A DNA stretch of 64,000 nucleotides from Litoditis marina. Its lineage: Eukaryota > Nematoda > Chromadorea > Rhabditida > Rhabditidae. This document shows, piece after piece, positions 13,901-24,088 of this stretch. The stretch lies in contig OZ038438.1 of assembly GCA_964036275.1 (NCBI GenBank), positions 16,351,720-16,415,719 on the forward strand, given 5' to 3'. A program made the translations under genes and the position numbers. Numbering within the stretch: position 1 is the first letter of the stretch; each line of letters begins with the position of its first letter. Below the pieces are notes generated by a model. That model saw only the letters and a program-made list of their open reading frames with translations, had not been told where the DNA came from and did not search any database.

Positions 13901-14809
13901 ATTTACAATATTTCAAATGGTCTGGTGTAGTTGTTTGTATTCAGACGTCATTCGGTGGGTGGTTACACGATTGAATCGGACAACCCGGAAGATCGCGCTG
14001 CCACCAAGATTCAGGCGGAAATTCGCGGATTCTTAGCCAGAAAACAGGTGGACAAGATGAAGAAAGAAGACAATCAGGCGGCTACCAAAATACAGGCTCG
14101 CATTAGGTATGTAATAACAATAATAACATTTATCAGTTTAGTTATGGCTAAACATGGAACCACGAACTCGACCCATTTGAACTGACATTTGAGAAAATAA
14201 TGAAAAACTGGTACATACACAAATTTGCTGTCAATACTCCTAAGACTCAGTAAGAATATCTAGATGAAAACTCTGGATTGATGAAAACCATAATGATCAA
14301 AGTATATATGTCCACTGACCTAAACGAGTTATGCAGTAATACGTGATATCAAGAGAGGCATAGCACATCTTAGATACGATGATTATACATAATTATTGAA
14401 GAAACTTTTAGGCTTTTAGTTGTGATCATATATCGAATAACTAACCTATACCTTTTTCAAAATATTAACTTGAATAGGGAATCTCGATTCATGTCTAAAT
14501 CCTTACAAACGGGAAGGGAGTGATGGCTAGTCGTTAAAAACTTTGAGATCATAGTAAAATGATGTCTTCAAACATGGAACTGTTCCAACATTGTAAGAAG
14601 CTTGTATTTTTTGATTAATGCTTGCATATAAATCTAGCGTGAAAGATATTTTCATGTTATTGGCGACAACAAAATTGAAGCGATCCAGTGACGGCGATTG
14701 TTCTAGGGGTTTTCTGACCAGAAAGCATCTGGATGAGCAAGGTCTGCTCTCGCCGTCTCGCTCTCAGTCTTCTCTCCAATCTAGCCAGTCCGATATTCTC
14801 GACCATTGA
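7907..14809 (+). CDS. RIIa-domain protein with three IQ motifs (SP17/CABYR-like, sperm flagellar)
   Basis: Exons: 7907-8051, 8136-8163, 10279-10377, an IQ exon ending at 13443, 13603-13700, 13945-14106 and 14707-14809 (TGA). Residues about 8-46 form a dimerisation/docking domain of the cAMP-kinase RIIa type (VPEGLRPLLEALARETLRAQ, then FAHLFFQELQSQR). Three calmodulin-binding IQ motifs follow: IQAIFRGHCVR, IQAEIRGFLARK and IQARIRGFLTRK. The first and third are split by introns. The tail is Ser/Gln-rich. The family binds A-kinase anchoring proteins in the sperm fibrous sheath, and vertebrate SP17 has RIIa plus one IQ motif; three IQs is longer than usual. The acceptor of the first IQ exon is uncertain: 13354 has the better signal but needs a missing phase-shifting exon, while 13392 joins in frame from 10377. 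Two adjacent genes instead of one cannot be excluded. Confidence 0.78.
8816..8870 (+). repeat. tRNA-like A-box fragment, possible SINE head
   Basis: The words TAGCGCAGTGGTTAGTAC resemble the 5' half of a tRNA with an internal RNA polymerase III A box. No acceptor stem or anticodon arm follows, so this is not a functional tRNA gene. Similar words (GCGCAAGTGGTAACATTGTC at 39609 and GTGCAGTGGTAACGTTGTCG at 37171) occur in two introns of the unrecognised gene, suggesting a dispersed tRNA-derived element. Confidence 0.35.
8865..8995 (+). repeat. Dispersed repeat, inverted relative of 13040-13243
   Basis: The 29 bp at 8865-8893 (starting CTCTGAAACTATGTGTCTAC) are the exact reverse complement of 13215-13243. 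Inside both copies a unit like CTGGTAGATTTGCGACC recurs several times, as in a short internal minisatellite. Both copies lie in introns of the RIIa/IQ gene, in opposite orientations. Confidence 0.6.
10018..10137 (+). repeat. Divergent dispersed repeat, copy 1
   Basis: Shares with 11434-11550 the ordered words AAGTA-TCCGTT, GATTGAA-CAC, TTTAGTTTTC-like and TAGCCCGTT, with many substitutions between them. The two copies are direct repeats about 1.4 kb apart. No coding potential is seen. Confidence 0.4.
11434..11550 (+). repeat. Divergent dispersed repeat, copy 2
   Basis: Same family as 10018-10137. The best-preserved blocks are the region around ACTCCGTTTTTAGATTGAATC and CGAAAAATAGCCCGTTCTCT. 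It lies in the intron between exons ending at 10377 and the first IQ exon. Confidence 0.4.
13040..13243 (-). repeat. Dispersed repeat with internal CTGGTAGATTTGC units
   Basis: Contains four CTGGTAGA words (near 13089, 13122, 13150 and 13223), most continuing TTTGC. It ends in a 29-bp exact reverse complement of 8865-8893. It is probably a degenerate mobile element just upstream of the first IQ exon. Confidence 0.55.
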
Positions 14810-15782
14810 GGTTAGATAGTCGAAATTTACATGACATTCCATGATCGAAATGAAATTGTCGTTTTGAAGTTGCATGCACACCATTTGAGCATCGTTTGAG
14901 TGTAAGTTACACATTCTATGGGTACGTGACATTATATTGACTTGTTATGCTGTGGGCATGCCACTTTTGACGAAGTTATGCACATGTCCTGACCATGTCA
15001 AGTTGCAAGCATGCAATCCACGATCAATTTAACTCCTGAAAGAGTCCTCTTTCTTCTTGATATTATTCAGGGAGTTAGGTATGCCGTTTGAAAGTGGTAA
15101 TTAGGTAGATCTCGGCTTGCGCTCGCCATTATTACGTCGCAGATTGCATTTAACGTACTAACTCCATAATAAGATAAATAGTAAACATTATTCTGAAAAA
15201 TTTCGTTTCCATAAAAAAATAAAGCAGTACAACCATCTTTATTTTCAGAGGAGACGTCACGATGCAACTGAAACCATCTCAGCACCGGTCAATCAATAAG
15301 TTGATAACAACATGATCTACACCATTGAGACGGAGCTGTGCGTAGTAGTCACGGTTTCGTTTTCCACCATATTAATAAGTACTCCTGCAACGATTCTTTA
15401 TAAACGTATCTATCTTCTATGTGGTATTAGATTGCTTGTATCATTCGTTTCCAGTTGAGTTAAGTTTGTAATTATCTTGTCAGATCACATTGTTCGTACT
15501 TGTGTTCAATTGTCTTTACTTTCGCGATTATTGTACTGTATTTGCTTTCATTGCGATTGAAAACTTTCATTTATACTTATCTTTATCAACATTTCCTAAC
15601 AGAAACATCAACACACCAACAAGATTTAAAAATGGAAATATTCAAGTTTAGCGGGCATAATTTGACTCTGTAAGGAACCACATGTTGAAGTCATGACATA
15701 GTTTCCCACCGTTTCGAAGTTACTATGATGCCATTCAAAAACTCTTTGGTACGATGTCACCGTTTCTGAATGGTCAACTCCC

Positions 15783-15825
15783 ACAACAACAACAACAACA
15801 ACAACAACAACAGCAACAACAACAA
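15783..15825 (+). repeat. CAA trinucleotide microsatellite
   Basis: About 14 CAA/CAG units in a row, directly beside the left arm of the foldback element at 15853. In one frame it would encode polyglutamine, but no splice or family evidence supports translation. Confidence 0.85.
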
Positions 15826-15852
15826 GGTCAACACAAGCAGAAATCATATAAC

Positions 15853-16193
15853 ATTCGTAAAAAGTGGGGGACCAGAAAGTGTGTGAGTTCTGTTCGGTTT
15901 CACCGTTTTCTGCAAAAAGTGAACAATACGATGTTGTGAATGAGTGTGCAACAAAAAAAGAACAATACATTTGTTTGCACTACGGTTCACAAAAACAGAA
16001 TATACAAAGTATAACTTGAACGTAAAAGTGCATAGTGGTTTCCGCTAAGAACGTTGTGAACCGTTGTGCAAACAAATGTATTGTTCTTTTTTTGTTGCAC
16101 ACTCATTCACAACATCGTATTGTTCACTTTTTGCAGAAAACGGTGAAACCGAACATAACTCACACACTTTCTGGTCCCCCACTTTTTACGAAT
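15853..16193. mobile_element. 341-bp foldback element (long hairpin), GTGGGGG-end family
   Basis: The left arm (15853-15991) and right arm (16054-16193) are nearly perfect inverted copies of about 139 bp separated by a loop of about 62 bp. The termini read ATTCGTAAAAAGTGGGGGAC. No clear target duplication is seen. The end AAAAAGTGGGGG is shared with the longer foldback at 18533-19048, and both right flanks continue TTCTCTTTTTG, so the two belong to one family. A transcript through it would fold into a long double-stranded RNA. Confidence 0.8.
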
Positions 16194-16469
16194 TGTTCTC
16201 TTTTTGCTAGTTGTACTAGTACAACCACTCCTAGAGTTGACTTAGAAAAACGATTTTTGAATAGTGGTGACCATCAAACATCCTGATATCTGGAAGTTCC
16301 GAGTTTTCAAACGATGTGATCCTACTTTTTTAAAATATTTTTGGCGCTAATTGACCTCTTAAATTGGCGTGACAGGCGAAACTGGTTCAAAAAACAGCTT
16401 TTTTCCGCTTCGTTAATTAAAATCTGAATATTGTGAAAAATCTGCGTCATTACAGTACAAAGAAAATCT

Positions 16470-16945
16470 TTTCTCAATTGGCGCGAACGGGCGCCAGCCA
16501 TTGGCGCTATATATGGAACATGTTACTCTTATTGGTAAAAAATAACTGGAATGAATGGCCTCGACCAATTAGCACAATTTCCGACTGTTTTTTGGTTCAG
16601 AAACCCTATTTTTGATTTTGGCGCCATTCGGCGGATAAAGTACCGTTTTGGCGCAGAATCTCAAAGAAATGTTGGTATCCAAGCCGTATTCGTCAATTAT
16701 GTTCATAGTTCGGACATCTGTGGAACATATCGCTCGTTACCCTACTTTCCTAGCGTTGTTCCAGTTTGGCGCCACTGGGCGCCAGCGTTTGGCGCCAAAT
16801 ATAAACCATGACACCAAATTTCCAGAAAAGCCTGGGATTCACTAATCTAACCTCTGTGCAAAATTTTGGAGCATTTCATCCATGGGAACACAAATTTTCG
16901 AGCTTCTGGCGCCCATTGGCGGCCGCGCCAAGCGCCAAACTATGC
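16470..16945. repeat. Block of clustered GGCGC/GGCGCC words
   Basis: Against an AT-rich background this stretch carries over a dozen GGCGC or GGCGCC words, several as TTGGCGCCA-like palindromes (16493-16510, 16617-16630, 16767-16798, 16906-16938). Spacing is irregular, so it is not a simple tandem repeat. It is followed at 16958-16986 by two copies of a GACGAGCGACGAGG unit. It is probably a decayed repetitive element; no gene is visible. Confidence 0.45.
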
Positions 16946-16994
16946 GGACACCGGACGAGCGACGAGGGACGAGCGACGAGGGACGATGGACAAC

Positions 16995-17215
16995 GGAAAT
17001 TTTCATAACGACACGACAGCATAACTTTTTTCAACCAAGACCGATTTTCCTAATTTTTTCACACAACATGTATTTAATAGATATCTAGCGTTCACTCATT
17101 TTAGATTTCGAAAAAATGTTTTATTTGAAGACTTTTGTGGTTTGAAAGCGAAAAATGGGTGCGCAATGGCCAAACCAAACACAACTCACACGCAGCGCTT
17201 CGCGCTGCGCGCGAT
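16995..17215 (+). repeat. Dispersed repeat ending in a GC-rich hairpin, copy 1
   Basis: Shares with 20490-20695 the order CATAACTT, CAACC-GA-CCGATTT, an AT-rich middle and a terminal GCGCTTCGCGCTGCGCGCGA box that can fold back on itself. The two copies are direct repeats on either side of the first WDR54 exon. Confidence 0.55.
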
Positions 17216-18267
17216 AACCAAAATAACTCACTGTAGACAAATTTGGCTGCATTTGAGATGCAACCCAGTTGCATTTCGAAAGCAACCAGGTTGCGTTTGA
17301 AAAGCAACCAATAATTTTGTACACATGCATTTTGGTTGCATGTGTAAACCGTCCAACAACAACAGTAATGATATGTCAGCCATGGTACATCTCTTATTTC
17401 AACATCAGTAGAGGAATAAACAAAAACAAAGTTGAAACTACATTCATCATTGGATGACTTCAATTACCAGTTCCTGTTGGATCTTGTCGCAGCAAACATT
17501 TTGCACTGTCCTGTAATTCGGGTCAATGTAGAACTTTTAGAACAAATATTTTCTTATTCATTCTTCTCGCATTGTTACTGGAATTACACTACCGATTGGA
17601 TGTCGATGAAATAGTCACATAGAGAGGTAGTCATGGTGACGAATAGCAGGTGAGGACCTCGCAATCGCTGTAACGGGTAAGCTGTTCAACCGTAGCCCTA
17701 AGGTAGTTAAGGATTCATTTGTTATGTTGTTACAGTCTTTTTAATTCCTACTACGACTTCTACGGTAATAACATAGGTTTTCCAGGTAGTTTCCTCCGCG
17801 TTAACGTTATTGGGAAAGTAACATGTTTTAGCACTCAATTTCAAATTTAAACTACAAAATGCTCTCGAGAATGTTCCGGATAAAGCTGAAGTTTGCGCTA
17901 CAAAACAGTCATTGAAAACTTTGAATGTGTGCTGTTGTACTGTAGGACTCTCAGTAGAAATTATGCGAAGAGTGAGGTTGTACCTATACTCTAAGTTAAG
18001 TATGAAGACAGCAGAGTTTTTTAACTCACTATTAGTTTGCCTCGTTTGCGCGGTCAATCATTCGTTTGTATTCTACGTGGCAACTTTCTCTTATGACCCC
18101 ATCACTTATGTATTTCTCGAAATTGCCCTAGACGTTTGTACTTTCGCCGTCACCTTACATTTATTCGTTTATTTGAACAGATACAAAAGTGCAGTCACTA
18201 GAACATGTGTATCTTATAGTTTTCTAAAAACGCATGTTTATAGTAATAGAATATGTTTTATAGAGAG

Positions 18268-21200
18268 ATGATGATGCAGCCACCTATGTTCGAGAGAGCC
18301 CCCGATCTGAAAATGTTTCTCGGTAGTGTCAGTCCATTTCACAACAACTTATCTGCGGCAAACATGGAAACGAAAGGAATAACCTATGCAGCCGTATCAG
18401 ATAAATACCAGGTACTTCCGAATGGCGAACACCTTTTTATATAAAGTAGGAAAACGGGAGAAACAATTCATAAAGTTCAACCTTACCATTACCGGATGAA
18501 AAACTGTACTGATCGTTCCAATTTTTATGATGAATTCATGAAAAAGTGGGGGCCCAACGACTGTGAGATTTGTCTTCTTCTGTGCGCCCCTTAGACAGCT
18601 ACACTCAAATGAAGCAGCTACTGCTACAAAAACCGAAAAATACTCATGTATAACTGTTAATTACAAACATACAAAAGTCGTAAAATATCTTTTCAAACCT
18701 GTAAACTAGAATCTACGAATCACAGATGTCAACTCAACGTAGTCAACCATAGAGATCCTGGTTTTTACTCAATGGTATGCATTTGTGGTCATTACTTCAA
18801 CTCTAGATTATATAACACTTCGCATATTATTCAACAGTTGTTCTTTCGTTCGCAGCTGTGATTTGTAGATTCTGGTTTACAGGTTTGAAAAGATATTTTA
18901 CGACTTTTGTATGTTTGTAATTAACAGTTATACATGAGTATTTTTCGGTTTTTGTAGCAGTAGCTGCTTCATTTGAGTGTAGCTGTCTAAGGGGCGCACA
19001 GAAGAAGACAAATCTCACAGTCGTTGGGCCCCCACTTTTTCATGAATTTTTCTCTTTTTGTAAACATGCCGTAGGTATGTAGAGAGCTGTTTTGATCTGT
19101 ACCGTGCAGATAAAATTGTTTTCTTAATGAACCACTTGTCAAGTATTACCACCATTCGAAAAAAATGACGTCAACATTGCGGTTCTGGAAACTTACTTTA
19201 TCTGCCCTTCAGAATCCGAGAAAACATCATGTTTGAATTAAGTTTCACCGTAAATCGACCATTTTTAAGAAACTTTCAGCATTCGAAAACATATTTCACG
19301 TCAATTTTTTTTAAAAGTTCACGTCATCTGAGACCTGGCCTCCTGAATTCCAGAATATGTCATATTTAGATGAAGTTTCATCGTTAATATACCATTTTTG
19401 AGATATTTTCACATTTAAAAATATATGTGACGTCAACTTTGCACTTTTCAAAAATGACGTCATCTGGTCTCCAGAATCCCAGAATACGTCACTCTTAGAC
19501 TGATTTTCACCGTTAATTGACCCTTTCTAAGATATTACCATTATTTGAAAATATATGTGACGTCAACTTTGCACTTTTCAAAAATGACGTCATCCGGCTT
19601 TCAGAATTCCAGAATACGTCATGTTCAGATGCAGTTCCACCGTTAATACCCCACTTGCCAACTATTATTATCATTTGTGAACATATTTGACGTCAACTTT
19701 GAACTTTTGAATATGACGTCATCTGGCTTTCAGAATTCCAGAATACGACACCTTTCGATGGAGCTCCATCGATAATAACCCACTTGCCAACTATTGTCAT
19801 CATTTGGAGAAATATTTGACGTCAACTTTGCACTTTTCCAGTATTAAGTCCCCTGGCCTCCAGAATCTCAGATAACGACATGTTTAGATGAAGTTCTATC
19901 GTTATTAAACCAGTCGCCCACTATTATTATCATTTGAAGAATAATTTGACGTCACCTTTTTACTTTTGAAATTTGACGTCATCTGGCATTCAGAATCCCG
20001 GAATACGACACCTTTCGATGAAGATCCATCGTTAATAACCCACTTGCCAACTATTGTCATCATTCGGAGAAATATTTGACGTCAACTTTGCACTTTTCAA
20101 AGATGACGTCATCGGGTCTCCAGAATCCTGAATGACGTCACCAATAGAATACTTTTTACTTATATTAAAGTCACGATGGTATCATATTTAAATTTTCATC
20201 GAAATCGGTCAGTGTTACCCTAAGTTACAAGAGTTTGCATAACCGACCTGACAGAGAGAGAGCGAGAGAGTGCACAAAATGGAGAGACGCAGAGGCATTT
20301 ATTTCGAAAGGTGGTAACTTGGTGAAAAATATTTTTTTTCAAAAAAAAATTTGCGCTCATTCCGTTTTTATACGAGTTCTATTATTACTACAAATTTCAT
20401 ACGAATCCGTTTAGTTGCGACAGAGATAGCACCCCAGCACGCAATGACGGAAGGAAGGACACACAACGGAAGTTGGCGCTCTGGATGAAGCGAAAACGTC
20501 ATAACTTGGCTCAAACTCAACCGATTTCGTTCAAATTTGGAACACAATTTGCAAATATGCTGAAGAAACTTCCCAAGTTTGTAAAAGTTCTGTTTTGCAA
20601 ATTTGAGCCTTTTTATGAGAAAACTAAAAAAATGAAGGCGCGCATTAGCCGGACCAAAGACAAATCTCGCACAGCGCTTCGCGCTGCGCGCGATACCTCC
20701 CATTTAATATGTACAACTGATTCCCTAGATGTATCAACTGAACAAGACTTTTGTGAACAATGTCGTGAGATTCTGTGAAAATAGTCAGAAATATGGAATC
20801 GTTTACTATCCAATGCATCAGTAAAGCAATGAAAACTATTTAAAGCTCAGTTTGCTTTGCGTAATTGATAGAACTGTACACTATGTGAATCCGCAACATT
20901 TAACCAGGTACACATTGTGAACTACGACAGTAAGGGAGAGAACATTAACTGGGAAGTGATCAAAGTCACTGACACCAACACCGATAAGCCTCTGATTATC
21001 ATTCAGGTACACTTATCACCGTTTTCTACAATATATCACCACCACAAAAAGCATTCCTTCACCCCTGGAACGAGTTTTCAATGACAGTTCGTGTTTGGTT
21101 GTATAACTGCTATATTTCATTTTTGGGGTTAAATTTAAACTGCTAGAAAAATGCATTAGCACCGGAAGCGTAGAACGAAAGTAGAACGTGCGATGATGTA

Positions 21201-24088
21201 TCACATATACAATTAGACATTTGTACAATCGTCACGTGAAACATGTTAAACACAGCAGAACTCCGAAACGTGCAATGACAAAGTGCACGATCCCTCATTA
21301 GAATGCTAACTTTACGTGACTATTCATTCTACTTTAGTTGATATTTAGTCACGTTACATGTGATAGTTCTGTTAGAAAAGGGTAACTGGTTGTGTTTCAG
21401 TCGATGTTGGTGCGACCGAGTAATCGAGCTCTTCCGTTGTTAGTGGTGGCCACCACCCAAGGAGTTCAGGTGTTTGATGTTCGAACCCTGAGAATGATAG
21501 CACAGTGTCCAATTGAAACAAATCAGGTAATCTTAGATCACGCACAATAGGTCGAAGTCAGGCAGTTTGATGTTTGATCTTGGTGTTCGAGAACCCGACA
21601 ATCTTCTTCTTGAAACGGCTGCTGAAACTACATAGATCTCCCGTGTGGCCTGAAACGCACCGGGATCAACCAAATTCAACATTCTACTGTCTATCTGTGT
21701 TCGTCAGTTTGTCTCCAGATTAGATAGGTGTAGTTCTTTACTGTGTGAAATATTTTGAAATAGTCTTCTACAAGCAAAATGAGTGAAAATAATTATTCAG
21801 CAGAACGGAACACATGGAGCAAATATGGCTCGACTGCGTACTCTCGTGAACCACATCTGAATTGTGAAATTTTTCTCACTTTTTTGCTTCATGAAGACTG
21901 TTTGGAAATGAAAATTTGAACTTTCCTTAACTTTCCCAAGCTGAACAAAATACAAACATTCATTTGACAGGGCGAAATATTTGAGCCGCGCGACGAGTGG
22001 AGAAGTTTTTCCCGAGGCATAACCTGCAATGATTCACTTATTCTAGTTGGTCAGTTTTGTCTCAACTTCGTGATATATAATGTCACGTGGTCACATGAAA
22101 ATGAAAATAGAGGCATATTAAATTAGTATGCTTCTAATAGGTACATTTGCCTTCTGAAACTTGCGCTCAAGTTTTCGAGGTTACTGTAAGGGATCTGGTT
22201 GGAACTCATCTCGTATTGTATTCATGAAAAGTTATATTTAAGGTACACATACTGGGGAAATACTGCAGCTCAATTGCACTGGTGACACCTCGGTATCGAT
22301 AAAGAAACCAATTCAGGTTACACTTTTCTCGGTTTCCCTTGATTCCGATTTATGAGAGTATTTTAAACACTCTGCGGACCATTAGTGCTCGACATATATG
22401 AAAATTGATCGGTGAACCGCAAAAACATCAATTGTGTCCCAAATAAAACTGCGGTAGCGGTTATTAAAGCAAAGTACATCATCCACCAAGCAGGGCACGC
22501 ACCACGAATACCCGTACTCGTGGAGCGGCCCACTTGGACCACAATGGTCGTATCCACCAATAATTCCCCCCCCCCCCCCCGCCCCCCCCCCCCCCGAGAG
22601 CGTTTTTGCACTTCCGGGAGCCTATAAACGCTCCCGGGTGAGGAAAAATTATTGGTGGATTGGTGGTGGTGCCTTCATTCGCTCTACTCTTCCACCCGTC
22701 TTTTGTAAGACAGTCATAGGTGTTTTCCTATCATGTCTACACCTGCTGTATGGTACTGCATCTTCGAATCATTCCATCGTTCAAATCAAACACTTCTTCA
22801 AAAAGGATTGGGTCATAACAAACTGCATATTTATATAACTTCCTCATCTTCAGGAGCATCAACATCCGATAATTGACTTGGCTACATGTAAATACGACGA
22901 AGTGACCTGCTCCTCCGACAGTTCGGGAGAGATTGTAGTTTGGCACAAGCCCATGAAATCTGTTCATCACAAAATTATTGTCAAGTAAGGAGCCCAATCG
23001 GCGTATCTAGAAGAATAATATTTACAACTTTCTCTAACGTGAGGTCGAACTCTATCCCCATCATAACTTCACGTTGAACTAACTTCTGATGCGTGAAACA
23101 GTCGAACACACTCAAAATTTCTCACCGCTGTAAAAGTCATAACGGGAACTTGTAAACTAAAGGTTCTGAGCAACTAGAAATCTCGGAGCAATGAGCAAAG
23201 TATTGATAACGCAATCCATGCTCCGATCTTGTTCAGAGAACCTGCAACGTGTATGAATGTGCTCCGCAAGCAAGTGATTGTGGGTACAACTGCCGGCTCA
23301 ATTCTTTTCTATTCCCTTCTCTCCGGCGAGCTCATGGCGCAGGTAATCATAATCAACACAATAAAATTCATTTTCTGGAACAAAACTAATTACTTAATAT
23401 AAATCAACATGTCTCGTCGTATACGCAATATGGCAAAAATCGAGAAGCAGTTTCATTCTGATTTTCAAAAATGTATGATATATATTCAGGTTCACGGTCA
23501 CTCACGTCCCGTGACTTCTGTCGCCGTGGCTCCAGAATCAGCCTACGTCATGTCAAGTGGAGAAGATGGAAGATTCGTTGTTTACAAGCTACACACTCGC
23601 AAGCCAAACGCATATCAGGTACAAAATGGACATATTGCCCATCAAATGCATTACCACATTAAACGCATGAAGCACAGCAGAAATATTCACATACTTGTCC
23701 GATGTACGTTATCCAGCAGGTTGCTATTTGTCCTAAGTGTGGGTTCCATTGACTTCTAAAGATAATAAACGAATCTTTGTTGTAGTTTGACCGCGATACA
23801 CACCATAATGCACGAAATTCGATCGAAAAGCGACGAGATCAAACTACAAAAACACCGCGTGAGGAACATACACCAAAAAGCTTCTAGTTTGCTGAAATGA
23901 AAGTAAATTGAGTAAATTAAATGAATACCGCTTCGATACAGGTGGAGTACCGCTTCTCAGATGAACTATCGAACTCGTCCATTTCTGGTGCTCAGTTCAC
24001 AAACGGGAGAGGAAGCAACATCGCCATCACCTGTTACGACAGACATGCCATTCTCATGTACCGCATCATCAAAAAAACAGCAGCGTGA
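18268..24088 (+). CDS. WDR54: WD-repeat protein 54 (WDR54)-like
   Basis: Nine phase-consistent exons: 18268-18411, 20908-21006, 21401-21526, 21971-22049, 22243-22316, 22854-22984, 23237-23342, 23490-23618 and 23942-24088 (TGA 24086-24088), about 344 residues against 334 in human. Matches to the family as I recall it include HNNLSAANMETKGITY near residue 28, SFSRGITCNDSLILVGTHTG, HPIIDLATCKYDEV, VIVGTTAGSILFYSLLSGEL and VHGHSRPVTSVAVAPES followed by SSGEDGRFVVYKL. The repeats should form a beta-propeller, a protein-binding scaffold. Cellular function is poorly defined; a link to growth-factor receptor signalling has been reported for the human protein. The start codon is uncertain: ATGs at 18253, 18268, 18271 and 18274 are all in frame. 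Intron 1 is 2.5 kb and full of repeats. Confidence 0.9.
18533..19048. mobile_element. 516-bp foldback element in WDR54 intron 1
   Basis: The arms 18533-18726 and 18855-19048 are inverted copies of about 194 bp with very few mismatches, enclosing a loop of about 128 bp. Ends read AATTCATGAAAAAGTGGGGG and its complement. The family matches the element at 15853-16193. It lies inside the pre-mRNA of WDR54, so it would form a long intronic hairpin. No coding capacity and no evident target duplication are seen. Confidence 0.85.
19150..20145. repeat. Tandem array, about 8 x 130 bp, each unit with TGACGTCA octamers
   Basis: Units start near 19166, 19296, 19428, 19558, 19688, 19818, 19947 and 20077, a spacing of 129-132 bp. 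A typical unit reads TGACGTCAACTTTGCACTTT, then a second TGACGTCATC 27 bp later, TTCAGAATTCCAGAATACG, and a segment like CACTTGCCAACTATTGTCAT. I count about 13 exact TGACGTCA octamers, the palindromic CRE/ATF-CREB site. It lies in WDR54 intron 1. Whether the octamers are functional is not shown by the sequence. Confidence 0.88.
20490..20695 (+). repeat. Dispersed repeat ending in a GC-rich hairpin, copy 2
   Basis: Direct relative of 16995-17215, with the same terminal box GCGCTTCGCGCTGCGCGCGA. Its segment GACAAATCTCGCACAG also resembles the inner end of the foldback at 18533-19048 (GACAAATCTCACAG), so the repeat families may be related. It lies in WDR54 intron 1. Confidence 0.5.
22552..22660. 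repeat. Small inverted-repeat element with a C15-G-C14 tract
   Basis: The arms ATCCACCAATAATT (22552-22565) and AATTATTGGTGGAT (22647-22660) are exact inverted copies. Between them lies a C homopolymer interrupted once by G (22566-22595) and two overlapping short hairpins (GAGCGTTT with AAACGCTC; CCGGGAG with CTCCCGG). It sits in WDR54 intron 5. Confidence 0.6.
23781..23848. repeat. Short hairpin with TGTAGTTTGA / TCAAACTACA arms
   Basis: Exact 10-bp inverted arms enclose about 48 bp in the last WDR54 intron. A similar hairpin lies at 43479-43542, and single arms (GATCAAACTACA) occur at 25034-25045. This suggests a small dispersed palindromic family. Confidence 0.45.

Larger units (their letters stand above)
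14810..18267. other. Intergenic region rich in repeats
   Basis: Spacer of 3.4 kb between the RIIa/IQ stop codon and the first WDR54 coding exon. It holds a CAA microsatellite, a 341-bp foldback element, a block dense in GGCGC words, and a repeat ending in a GC-rich hairpin. The WDR54 promoter should lie near the right end but no convincing core element stands out. A 119-codon open frame at 17912-18271 is discussed among the rejected items. Confidence 0.6.

Noticed and set aside
15754..15939. Polyglutamine open frame
   Set aside because: Caused by a CAA microsatellite next to a foldback arm; the rest of the frame is the arm itself.
17912..18271. Open frame of 119 codons with hydrophobic stretches upstream of WDR54
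   Set aside because: Hydrophobic content follows from T-rich sequence, and there are no homologues I recognise and no splice links. It remains a weak possibility.
19150..20145. CRISPR array
   Set aside because: Regular spacing but the whole 130-bp unit repeats with drift, with no unique spacers and in an animal intron.
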